Below are positions 1 through 6,874 of a DNA stretch of 64,000 nucleotides, piece after piece (the stretch's first letter is position 1; each line of letters opens with the position of its first letter). The translations under genes were made by a program, and so were the position numbers. The notes beneath the pieces are model-generated. The model had not been told where the DNA came from and ran no database searches. It worked only from the letters and a program-made list of their open reading frames with translations. Source of the stretch: Verrucomicrobiota bacterium (GTDB taxonomy: Bacteria; Verrucomicrobiota; Verrucomicrobiia; Opitutales; Opitutaceae); contig JACRKC010000086.1 in the NCBI GenBank assembly GCA_016235555.1, positions 1 to 64,000 of the forward strand, in the 5' to 3' direction.

Positions 1-62
1 CGTCCGAATCCCGCCGCTACACCCACGGCCTCGGTTTCCTGACCTCACTTCCTGTTACACCC
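1..62. repeat. Right half of a composite palindromic repeat (family A, arm type 2), cut by the window edge
   Basis: The segment carries CCCGCCGCTACA, then a CTGACCTCACTTCCTG arm, then TTACACCC. This matches the right half of the complete copy at 28663-28800, which also ends CTGACCTCCCTTCCTG plus TTACACCC. The left half lies outside the window. Confidence 0.75.
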
Positions 63-125
63 GTGGTGGGTGATGGGGGCGGCGGGGCGTTGACAGACGC
101 AGAGGATTGGGGCGGGCTGCGGGCG

Positions 126-719
126 ATGGATGAGGCGGAGAAAGAATTTTCGCGGTTGGTCGGCGCGGTGCTGACGCGGTTTTTCGCGCAGAACGGGCGG
201 ACGGCGCCGCCGGACGCGGAAATGGCGGCGTTCGGCGCGCGCCTGTGGTCGATCGTCGGGGAGCGCGGGCTGCCGCGACCGCTGGCGGCGCACGAGAGCG
301 GAGCGCCCGGCGGGATGGCGGAGGAGGAGTGCGCGGCGCTGGTGGCGCGGGTGGTGGGAGGCGCGACGGATGAATGGCTCGCGAACGCGGCGAAGCAGCT
401 CGTGAAGGCGTGTTTTTATCCGGAGTTCAAGGTGTGCCGCGATTCGTGGCGCGAGGTCGCGGCCGACGGCGGGTGCCGGCGGCAGGAGTTGAAGCGGGTG
501 CGGGGGCGCGTGAGCGGGACGCATTGCGTGGATTGTCCGCATTGGGTCGCGCTCCCGGCGGAGGCGCACGAGGTGATGGTGGCAAACGAGTGGCGCGCGG
601 GGGCGGCGGATTTCCGGCGCGACCGCGGCGTGTTTCTGCCCGAAGACTTCCGGGCTTTGCGCCGGTGGTTGCACGCGGAGGCGCGCCGCGGCGGCGGCGG
701 CTGGTGCGGCGACGCATGA
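126..719 (+). CDS. Hypothetical protein, 197 aa, cysteine-containing
   Basis: I do not recognise the family. The start is placed at the ATG opening MDEAEKEF, because the longer upstream extension (from 63) is glycine-rich and overlaps the end of the repeat. The middle of the protein holds several cysteines (CFYPEFKVC, GGC, then HCVDCPHW), which could be a metal site, but no family motif confirms this. There is no signal peptide or membrane segment. It is convergent with the V4R gene pair at 774-2112. The codon pattern (G/C in third positions) supports a real gene. Confidence 0.6.
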   Translation: MDEAEKEFSRLVGAVLTRFFAQNGRTAPPDAEMAAFGARLWSIVGERGLPRPLAAHESGAPGGMAEEECAALVARVVGGATDEWLANAAKQLVKACFYPEFKVCRDSWREVAADGGCRRQELKRVRGRVSGTHCVDCPHWVALPAEAHEVMVANEWRAGAADFRRDRGVFLPEDFRALRRWLHAEARRGGGGWCGDA

Positions 720-773
720 GGCATGCGACGTGGCGCCCGCGGCTGCCTGTCACGAACCCTCGGGGTCGCAACC

Positions 774-1442
774 CTAGACGCGGAGTCGCGCGAGAATGGT
801 GTCGGCGGGCTGCTGGCCGATGAGGGGCCGGATCGGAGCGAGCAGCTCCGGCGCGGCGATCACGAACGTGCAGTGAGGCCCGCCCGCTCCGGCGGGCGGG
901 CCGCGGCGGGCGCAGCCGACCTCGATACAGGCGAGTTGCTGGCCGCTGACGTGCTCGAAGAACCCTTGCAGCAAGCCGGACGGCAGCGCGTCGGTAAACT
1001 GCTCGGCGTCGGGCAGGGCGGCCACGAAGTAGCTGTGGCTGAGGCGGGCGACGACGAAGCCGTAGCTGCCGGCATCACTGAGGTCGAGGCGGAGAATGCC
1101 CCAGCCCTGGGTCGCGAAATGGCGCTCGATCAACAGGACGCAGGTTTCGAGGGGCTGCTCGCCCAAAGGGGGCTGGCCGAGGGCGACAAACTCGCGCTCG
1201 AGCGCGGCGGCGAGCTTGCGGCCGTGCGCGGAGCCGGTCTGTCCGAGCACGTGCGACCAACGGCCGGGTTTCTCGGCGTGGACCACCCGGCGGAGGGCGT
1301 GGGCGAAATTCTCGCTGATCGCCACCATGGGATCGCCGGTGACGGTGCGCAGTCCACCGGCGACGGCGGCCGGCGCCAGCGCCCGCGCCGCGAAGAGCCG
1401 GTCGATTTCCGAGGGCAGCGAGGTGGCGTCAGGCGGAGACAT
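774..1442 (-). CDS. V4R-domain protein (second of a tandem pair), 222 aa
   Basis: The C-terminal part (about residues 55-195) reads as a V4R (4-vinyl-reductase-like) small-molecule-binding domain. It ends in a cysteine motif, ACIEVGC followed by GGPHCTF (C177 and C191), the usual V4R signature. V4R domains are ligand sensors in several regulators; the ligand here is unknown. The start is the ATG at 1442, which overlaps the last 14 bases of the upstream V4R gene, so the two are probably translated together. The frame stays open further upstream, but that stretch lies over the other V4R gene. The pair looks like a diverged duplication. Confidence 0.75.
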   Translation of the reverse strand: MSPPDATSLPSEIDRLFAARALAPAAVAGGLRTVTGDPMVAISENFAHALRRVVHAEKPGRWSHVLGQTGSAHGRKLAAALEREFVALGQPPLGEQPLETCVLLIERHFATQGWGILRLDLSDAGSYGFVVARLSHSYFVAALPDAEQFTDALPSGLLQGFFEHVSGQQLACIEVGCARRGPPAGAGGPHCTFVIAAPELLAPIRPLIGQQPADTILARLRV

Positions 1443-2112
1443 GGCCGAGGGCGGTGAGGCGCTGCCGGACTTCCTCCGCCGGAAGGCGCAGGTGGCGCCA
1501 AGCCTCGACCTGGTCGATTTCCGGGGAGGCGCCGGCGACAAAAAGGCAGTGTGGCAAGCCCAGGGCGGCGCATTGCACTTCGACGGCGTGGCGTTCGGCC
1601 CGCTCGAAAAAACTGAGGGCGCCGGCAAAGAGCCCGGCGTAAAGATCGCAGGCCGGTTCCGTGGGAGGCGTTGCCGCGGCCTCGGCTTGCTCGCGGCGCG
1701 CGGCGGCGGTGGCGGTGTGCGTGACCTCGGCGAGGATGATGCCGCGCGGCAGCCGCGTGAAGCGGCATGCGCCCCAGCCAGCCGCGTCGAGCGGCCCCCA
1801 CCAGGTATCGAGAACGGGTTTTGCATCCATCTGCCAGAGGTCGCGCCCGCCGCCGCCGGGTTCGCCGCGCAGGCGCTGGCCGACCCGCACCATGTCGCGC
1901 AGCGCCCAGTCGAAACCGGTGCAGTAACAGATGTGACGCGCGCTGGCGCCGAATTCGTGGCCCAGGGCCTCGCGCAGATCGGTGAGAAAGGAGAGCGGCA
2001 CCACCGCGGCGCGCTGCCCGTCGGGCTGCCGCACCGCGCCCTCGGCCGGCGCGGTCAGCAGGACGGCGCCGCGGCCGGGCGGGCGACTTTCGGAGGACGG
2101 ACGAAATGACAT
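1429..2112 (-). CDS. V4R-domain protein (first of a tandem pair), 227 aa
   Basis: This is a soluble protein with a V4R-like domain over roughly residues 45-195. The signature VEVQCAALGLPHCLF (C181, C189) sits at the end of the domain, as in other V4R proteins. An additional ICYC motif at 61-64 could contribute to a metal or haem site, which is speculation. It is followed with 14 bp overlap by a second V4R gene on the same strand. It lies 215 bp downstream of a receiver/pseudo-ATPase gene, with a palindromic repeat in between. A role as paired ligand sensors for the neighbouring regulator is plausible from position only. Confidence 0.75.
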   Translation of the reverse strand: MSFRPSSESRPPGRGAVLLTAPAEGAVRQPDGQRAAVVPLSFLTDLREALGHEFGASARHICYCTGFDWALRDMVRVGQRLRGEPGGGGRDLWQMDAKPVLDTWWGPLDAAGWGACRFTRLPRGIILAEVTHTATAAARREQAEAAATPPTEPACDLYAGLFAGALSFFERAERHAVEVQCAALGLPHCLFVAGASPEIDQVEAWRHLRLPAEEVRQRLTALGHVSA

Positions 2113-2225
2113 GACGGACGAGTGATGCCCGGCCGGGTCTTACGCGTGGCTCTGACTGGCCGGGCTTCGGAGCGTGGTCCGCTCGGGCGATGATTCAAGG
2201 GGAATGCGCGTGGCTTCTCCCACCT

Positions 2226-2318
2226 GGGTGCATTTCACTTTTCTGTAATCGACGAGGCGGGAGGCCTCGTCCACGTGGCTGAGGCGTCCCGCCTCAGTCA
2301 GAAAACTGAGATGCGCCC
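2226..2318. repeat. Composite palindromic repeat, family D copy 1
   Basis: The outer arms are GGGTGCATTTCACTTTTCTG (2226-2245) and CAGAAAACTGAGATGCGCCC (2299-2318), which are imperfect reverse complements. Inside are two smaller hairpins built on GAGGCGGGAGGCCTC and GAGGCGTCCCGCCTC. The same outer arms flank an unrelated core at 20498-20652, and a lone arm lies at 31391-31411. Confidence 0.8.
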
Positions 2319-2327
2319 CTCCCACCT

Positions 2328-3821
2328 TCAACCGCGGGCGCGGGCGTCGGCCGTGGCGAGGATCTCGGCCAGGCGCAGGGCGAAGCTGTAGCCCTTTGGC
2401 TCGGTTCGGAAGAGCGCGCGTGCCGTGAGGGGCGCGGCCGGGCGAACCGCCCGGGACGGTGCGGCCACGGCCGCAGGGGCGGTCGTGGTTTCGACGACAT
2501 GGGCGGAGACGACGGGCGAGGCGATGGCCGGCGCCGGTGGCGGGGGGGCGGCCGGTTTTGCGACAAACGGCGAGCGGGTCTGGCGCGGGGCGGCGGCGGT
2601 GTGGCGCAGCGCGGCTGCCAATGCGGCCTCGTCGATTTCGCCGCCGGCCGGTCCGGCGGCGGCGAGCACCACGCGGACCAGTTGATCAAAGTTGCCGGGC
2701 CACGGCTGCGATTCGAGCCATGTGGCCGCCGCGGTGGTGAGCGAATAGGGCTGCGGCTTTTCTGCGGCGAGCGCGCGTTCGTCGAGGAGCCGGCGGACGT
2801 TGGGCAGAATGTCGCCGCGCAGTTCACCCAGCGGCGGCACGTTGATCGTGACGGTGCTGATCTTGTAGAAAAGGGTGTCGTTGAACTGGCCGTTGTCCGC
2901 GAGGTCGGCGAGGCTGGCCGCGGCCGCGAGGACGATGCGGAAGCGCCGGGCGAACGGCTGGAACATCTCCCGGCTGGCCAGCAGCGTCTGCAGGATTTTC
3001 TGCTGGGCCGGCGTGAACGTCTCGACGCCCGTGACCACCAGCGTGCCGGCGTCCTGGGCGAGCAGCGTGGGGGCGAGCACTTCGAGCAGATGCGCGGTGT
3101 CGAACTCCTCCGCGCGGCAGGTCATGACCGGCCCGTCGCGAAAGATGGAGGTCTCGGCGAGATCGCGGGCGATGGCCTCGAACGGGCTGCCCGGCTCGCC
3201 CTGGAGCAGGAGGGCGGTGCGGAAATCGCGCACCTTCCAGAGCCGGTGGGTGAGTTCGCGGAAGGCGTCCGACTGACCGAGGAAATGGCGCGGCGAATAG
3301 GCCAGATCGCCGGCGGACGGCTCGCTGGGCGTGGCGGTGGTGGCGGCGGCAAAGGGGGCGTTGGAACCGGCGCGGCGGGCGGCGGGGAGGGGGGAGAGCG
3401 AGCCTTTGGCCGGCTGGGCCGCGTCCCGGGGTGCCGTGCGGTAGAGCGTGTCGTTGATCTTCTCGATGAGGTTTTTCGGATTCGCGGGCTTGTTGAAAAT
3501 GCCGGCGACGCCCTCCCGGCTGAGCTGGATGGCGAGTTCGAGCGTGAGCGAACCGGAGACGAAGATGACGTGGATCGCCGGGACGATCTTCCGGAGTTCG
3601 TGCATGAACTGCTGGCCGTTCATCCCGGGCAGTTCGTAGTCGATCACGACGAGATCGAAGTGGCGCTCCCGGGCGGCCGCGAGGGCGGTCCGCGGGTGCT
3701 CGTGGGCCGACACCGCGTAGCCCGCCTGCCGGAACAGCAGGCTCTGCATCTCGCGAAAGACCGACGAGTCCTCGACGATGAGGATATGTGCGCGGTTGGA
3801 AACTTTGCCTTCGTCAGCCAT
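2328..3821 (-). CDS. Receiver domain fused to a decayed sigma54-activator-type AAA domain, 497 aa
   Basis: The N-terminal receiver (about 12-128) has acidic E17/D18, phosphoacceptor D61 in VVIDYELPG and K111 in NKP, so it should be phosphorylatable. Residues 175-390 align with the NtrC-type AAA+ core (FYKIS..VTINVPPLGELRGDI, then WPGNFDQL at 374-381). The catalytic parts are lost: the Walker A position reads GEPGSPFE with no GK (208-215), the Walker B position reads LVVTGVET, and there is no GAFTGA loop. The C-terminus is a proline/alanine-rich linker plus about 40 residues with no clear Fis-type HTH. It therefore cannot be a normal sigma54 activator; a phosphorylation-controlled scaffold or interaction protein is more likely. 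It is transcribed divergently from the NarL-type regulator. Confidence 0.8.
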   Translation of the reverse strand: MADEGKVSNRAHILIVEDSSVFREMQSLLFRQAGYAVSAHEHPRTALAAARERHFDLVVIDYELPGMNGQQFMHELRKIVPAIHVIFVSGSLTLELAIQLSREGVAGIFNKPANPKNLIEKINDTLYRTAPRDAAQPAKGSLSPLPAARRAGSNAPFAAATTATPSEPSAGDLAYSPRHFLGQSDAFRELTHRLWKVRDFRTALLLQGEPGSPFEAIARDLAETSIFRDGPVMTCRAEEFDTAHLLEVLAPTLLAQDAGTLVVTGVETFTPAQQKILQTLLASREMFQPFARRFRIVLAAAASLADLADNGQFNDTLFYKISTVTINVPPLGELRGDILPNVRRLLDERALAAEKPQPYSLTTAAATWLESQPWPGNFDQLVRVVLAAAGPAGGEIDEAALAAALRHTAAAPRQTRSPFVAKPAAPPPPAPAIASPVVSAHVVETTTAPAAVAAPSRAVRPAAPLTARALFRTEPKGYSFALRLAEILATADARARG

Positions 3822-4015
3822 CGATCAGGGGTGGTCGTCCCACCGGTTTGGGAGGGTGGGGCGGAAAGGGCGAGCCGTCAAAGTGTGCTTGAACTCCGGT
3901 TGCAGCATGGGAATTGTCTCAATCATCACATTAAGCATTATTGTTTTGCCGCGCATCCGTAGAAGTGCGGAGAGTGTCAAAGCAGTAATGCGTAGCTACC
4001 CGATTTTTCCGCCCA
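3822..4015. promoter_or_regulatory. Divergent intergenic region
   Basis: These 194 bases separate two divergently transcribed response regulators. The segment 3895-4010 is clearly more AT-rich than its surroundings (for example CACATTAAGCATTATTGTTT), so promoters for both genes are expected here. I cannot assign convincing -35/-10 pairs. Confidence 0.45.
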
Positions 4016-4660
4016 ATGCGTAACCTCCGCGTCGCCCTGATCGAAGATGAGACGATGTTTCGTCAACTGATCCTGCTCACGCTGGGCAAGGTGAAGGGGA
4101 TCACGGTCGTCGGGGAATTCGGGCTGGGGAAGCCGGGGCTGGATTTCTGCCTGAAGGACAAGCCGGACATGCTCGTGGTGGATTTGATGCTGCCGGACAT
4201 GAACGGGCTCGACATCGCCCGGGAAGTGCGGCGCGCGCTGCCCGACATGAAGATCCTCGTGATCACGGCCCACCCGAGCGAGCGCCTGCCGGCGGAGCTG
4301 ATGGCGATCGGCGTCAACGGCTATGTCGACAAGACCGAGCCGATCGAATACGTGCTGAGCGCGGTGGAGACGGTGCGGGCGGGCGGAATGTTTTTTGCTT
4401 CGAAGGTGCGCGCCAAGGGGGGCGGCCGGCCGGGTCTGGTGGCGCCGCCGAAGCCGCTGGATGTGCCGCTCACCGAGCGCGAGCAGGAGATCGCGAAGCT
4501 CGTGGCCGCCGGCCAGATGTCCAAGGAAATCGCCGCGCAGCTCAATCTCTCCGTGCGCACGGTGGAGAAACACCGCGCCAACATCATGGAAAAAGTCGGC
4601 GTGCGCGAGGTCGCCAGCCTCACGCGCTGGTGCATCTCGGTCGGGCTGGTCGACACCTGA
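4016..4660 (+). CDS. NarL/FixJ-family response regulator, 214 aa
   Basis: This is a two-domain transcriptional regulator. The receiver (4-120) has E10/D11, phosphoacceptor D56 in VVDLMLPDMNG and K106. A LuxR-type helix-turn-helix follows at about 148-210, with the typical LTEREQEIAKLVAAGQMSKE and RTVEKHRANIMEKVGV. Length and architecture are standard. No cognate kinase is adjacent. A free Hpt protein lies convergently 89 bp downstream, and two hybrid kinases lie within 16 kb, so it may be the end point of a phosphorelay. That link is inference from position and domain logic. Confidence 0.92.
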   Translation: MRNLRVALIEDETMFRQLILLTLGKVKGITVVGEFGLGKPGLDFCLKDKPDMLVVDLMLPDMNGLDIAREVRRALPDMKILVITAHPSERLPAELMAIGVNGYVDKTEPIEYVLSAVETVRAGGMFFASKVRAKGGGRPGLVAPPKPLDVPLTEREQEIAKLVAAGQMSKEIAAQLNLSVRTVEKHRANIMEKVGVREVASLTRWCISVGLVDT

Positions 4661-4748
4661 CGGGGTGCGGAGGGCGGGGCTCCGAAGACTGGATACGGAG
4701 CGAAGCGCGAATTTCACCGCCGGACCGGCGGCCGGCGCGCCGCGGTCC

Positions 4749-5087
4749 TCATGCGTCCACGAAGGCGCGCAACGGGCGGGCGATGTCCTCGAACTCCAGC
4801 GTGATCGCCGCGATATCCTGCGGGGTGACATCGTCGCCGACGGCCCCTTCGAGCCGGGCTTCGAGCCCGGCCATGCGCTGGGAAAGCGCCTGCGCCCCCA
4901 TGAGGCGCGAATTGCTCTTCATGCTGTGGGCGACGCGGTGGCGGTTCTTGCGATCGCCGGATTGCAGCTCGCGGAGCGAGGCGGGGAAGTCCCGCAGAAA
5001 AGTCCGGACGAGCGTCTTCACATTGTCGTCGCCGAGCACTTCGGCGAGCTCGGCTAGGGCCTCGGTGGGCGGGGGCACGGCGGACAT
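4749..5087 (-). CDS. Stand-alone histidine phosphotransfer (Hpt) protein, 112 aa
   Basis: This is a single Hpt four-helix domain. The motif RVAHSMKSNSRLMGA carries the expected phosphorylatable H54 with the downstream K and S/N positions. The start is taken at the ATG of MSAVPPP; a start 12 codons upstream (5123) is also open. Neither has a strong Shine-Dalgarno. Such proteins pass phosphate from the receiver of a hybrid kinase to a response regulator. The neighbour is a convergent NarL-type regulator, and hybrid kinases with terminal receivers are encoded at 6875 and 17570. Confidence 0.88.
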   Translation of the reverse strand: MSAVPPPTEALAELAEVLGDDNVKTLVRTFLRDFPASLRELQSGDRKNRHRVAHSMKSNSRLMGAQALSQRMAGLEARLEGAVGDDVTPQDIAAITLEFEDIARPLRAFVDA

Positions 5088-5194
5088 GCCCGAAAAACCC
5101 AACGAAACGCCCCGCTGGCGCAAAACAAAAATCGCGCGGGGATTGCGCAGGGGCGCAAATCAGACTTTGAGCAACCGCAGTCTCGCGCAGCGAG

Positions 5195-5345
5195 GACCGA
5201 GCATTGCCCAGCGCTTCGGCGCTGGGCTCGCGGGCCGAAAGCACGGAGTCCCGTGAGGGACGACAGACGGACTCTGCCGTCCCTCACGGGACTCTGCCCC
5301 GACGATGAACCCCAAACCCAGCGCTGAAGCGCCGGGCTGGGCTCA
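5195..5345. repeat. Composite palindromic repeat between phzF-like and hpt genes (family F)
   Basis: The outer arms are GCCCAGCGCTTCGGCGCTGG (from 5206) and CCCAGCGCTGAAGCGCCGGG (from 5317), each itself a hairpin. They enclose GAGTCCCGTGAGGGACG (5246-5262) and its reverse complement CGTCCCTCACGGGACTC (5278-5294). The organisation is nested, like families A, B and E, with different sequence. The remaining bases between 5124 and 5389 show no gene. Confidence 0.75.
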
Positions 5346-5389
5346 CCGCGGGTCCAGTTCCTGATTCACGCCCAGTGCGCAGGCCGGGT

Positions 5390-6178
5390 TCAGCAGGAAA
5401 CCGCGCCGCGCAGATAGGTCACCGCGCGTCCCTGCATCCGCACCCGGTCGCCCGCGAGTTCGCACCACAGCTCGCCGCCGCGCGCCGATACCTGCCGCGC
5501 GTGGAGCGCGGTGCGCCCGAGCCGCGCGGCCCAATACGGCATCAGGGTGCAGTGCGCCGAGCCGGTGACCGGATCCTCGGTGATGCCGGCTTCGGGCGCG
5601 AAGAAGCGCGAGACAAAATCGCAGTCGCGCCCCGGTGCCGTCACGATGATCCGGCCGGGCGTGACCGCGGCGAGCGCCGCGTGATCCGGGCGCAGCGCGC
5701 GCACGTCATCCGCGGTCGGGTAGAGGCAGAGCCACATCCGCTCGCTGCGTGCCGTCGATTCCGGCGTGCGGCCGAGCCCGCGCCCGAGCGCCTCGGGCGG
5801 CGCGGCGGGCGCGGCGGGACGCGAGGGGAAATCCATCTCGAGCTTTCCGTCCGCGCGGCGCGTGACGCCGAGCGACCCGGAGCGCGTGTCGAAGATCACG
5901 CCGTCGCCATCCTGTCCGAGTTCGGCGAACAACGCGTGCGCGCTCGCGAGCGTCGCGTGGCCGCAGAGATCGATTTCGATGCGCGGGGTGAACCAGCGCA
6001 GGTGGAAGCGCGCCCCGCCGGTGCGCACGAGGAACGCCGTCTCCGACAGGCCGTGTTCGAACGCCATGCGTTGCATGAGGGCGTCGTCGGGCCAGGCGTC
6101 GAGCGGCACGACGGCGGCGGGGTTGCCGCCGAACGGCCGGTCGGTGAACGCGTCGATCCAGAACAACGGGAGCTTCAT
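5390..6178 (-). CDS. PhzF-family isomerase/epimerase-like protein, 262 aa
   Basis: PhzF-fold proteins have two pseudo-symmetric hot-dog-like halves and catalyse isomerisations; the substrate here is unknown. The N-terminus shows the family signature DAFTDRPFGGNPAAVV, then MQRMAFEHGLSETAFL with the catalytic-type Glu, IDLCGHATLASAH in the first half and EDPVTGSAHCTLMPYW in the second. Length fits the family. The start at 6178 is preceded by a purine-rich GAGAGAGGA, a good ribosome site, so the longer upstream reading is not used. It lies downstream of the GNAT gene on the same strand, about 90 bp away. Confidence 0.9.
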   Translation of the reverse strand: MKLPLFWIDAFTDRPFGGNPAAVVPLDAWPDDALMQRMAFEHGLSETAFLVRTGGARFHLRWFTPRIEIDLCGHATLASAHALFAELGQDGDGVIFDTRSGSLGVTRRADGKLEMDFPSRPAAPAAPPEALGRGLGRTPESTARSERMWLCLYPTADDVRALRPDHAALAAVTPGRIIVTAPGRDCDFVSRFFAPEAGITEDPVTGSAHCTLMPYWAARLGRTALHARQVSARGGELWCELAGDRVRMQGRAVTYLRGAVSC

Positions 6179-6270
6179 GGGAAATCCTCTCTCTTCGTCC
6201 TGCCTCTTCTCCAAAACCGACCGACAAAAGTCGGGGAGGACGGGGAAAGGGAAAGGTTTTCCGCGGTGTG

Positions 6271-6753
6271 CTACGCGTATTGCGCGAGCGCTGCACCGGT
6301 GAGCCGGCAGATCTGCCACTCCTTCAGGCGGCGGGCGCCGAGTGATTCGTAGAACTCGATCGCGGGCTGGTTCCAGTCGAGCACGCTCCATTCCATGCGG
6401 CCGCAGCCGCGCCGCACGGCGAGGCGGGCGAGGTGCAGCAGCAGGGCCTTGCCGTAGCCGCGGCCGCGGAACTCGGGTTTCACGAACAGATCCTCGAGGT
6501 AAAGGCCGGGCCGGGCGAGGAACGTCGAGTAGTTGAAAAAATAGAGCGCGAAGCCGGCGGGGGCGCCGTCGGCGGCGAAGGCAAGCACGCAGTGCGCGAC
6601 CGGCGCGCCGTCCGCCGGGAAGAGCGTGGCGCGCAGTTGCGCCGCGGTGGCCGTGACTTCGGCGGAGAGTTTTTCGTAGTCGGCCAGGGCGCGGATGAAA
6701 TCGAGGATGAGCGGCACGTCGGCCGCGTTGGCGGAGCGGAGGAGCGGGGGCAT
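6271..6753 (-). CDS. GNAT acetyltransferase, diamine/thialysine (SSAT-like) type, 160 aa
   Basis: This is a single GNAT domain. The acetyl-CoA-binding motif A is visible as YLEDLFVKPEFRGRGYGKAL, with R-G-R-G-Y-G for the pyrophosphate. It is preceded by FFNYSTFLARPGLYLEDLFV and followed by WSVLDWNQPAIEFYESLGA, a combination characteristic of the spermidine/spermine and thialysine N-acetyltransferase branch. The start is at MPPLLRSANAADVP; the longer frame upstream is proline-rich and overlaps the divergent kinase promoter. The exact amine substrate cannot be told from sequence. Confidence 0.88.
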   Translation of the reverse strand: MPPLLRSANAADVPLILDFIRALADYEKLSAEVTATAAQLRATLFPADGAPVAHCVLAFAADGAPAGFALYFFNYSTFLARPGLYLEDLFVKPEFRGRGYGKALLLHLARLAVRRGCGRMEWSVLDWNQPAIEFYESLGARRLKEWQICRLTGAALAQYA

Positions 6754-6874
6754 CGGGCGAAGGCCGCGCAAGGGCGCGGCGAAGTCAAGCGGCGGGTGAT
6801 ACGGGGGCGCGGTGCGGGCTTTGCCCCTCGACAAGGCGGAGGGCGGCGGGTTTGGTGGCGGCGGCTCCACTGAC

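Noticed and set aside
1096-2109. Plus-strand open frame opposite the V4R pair
   Set aside because: No domain and biased composition, while both minus-strand frames carry V4R signatures.
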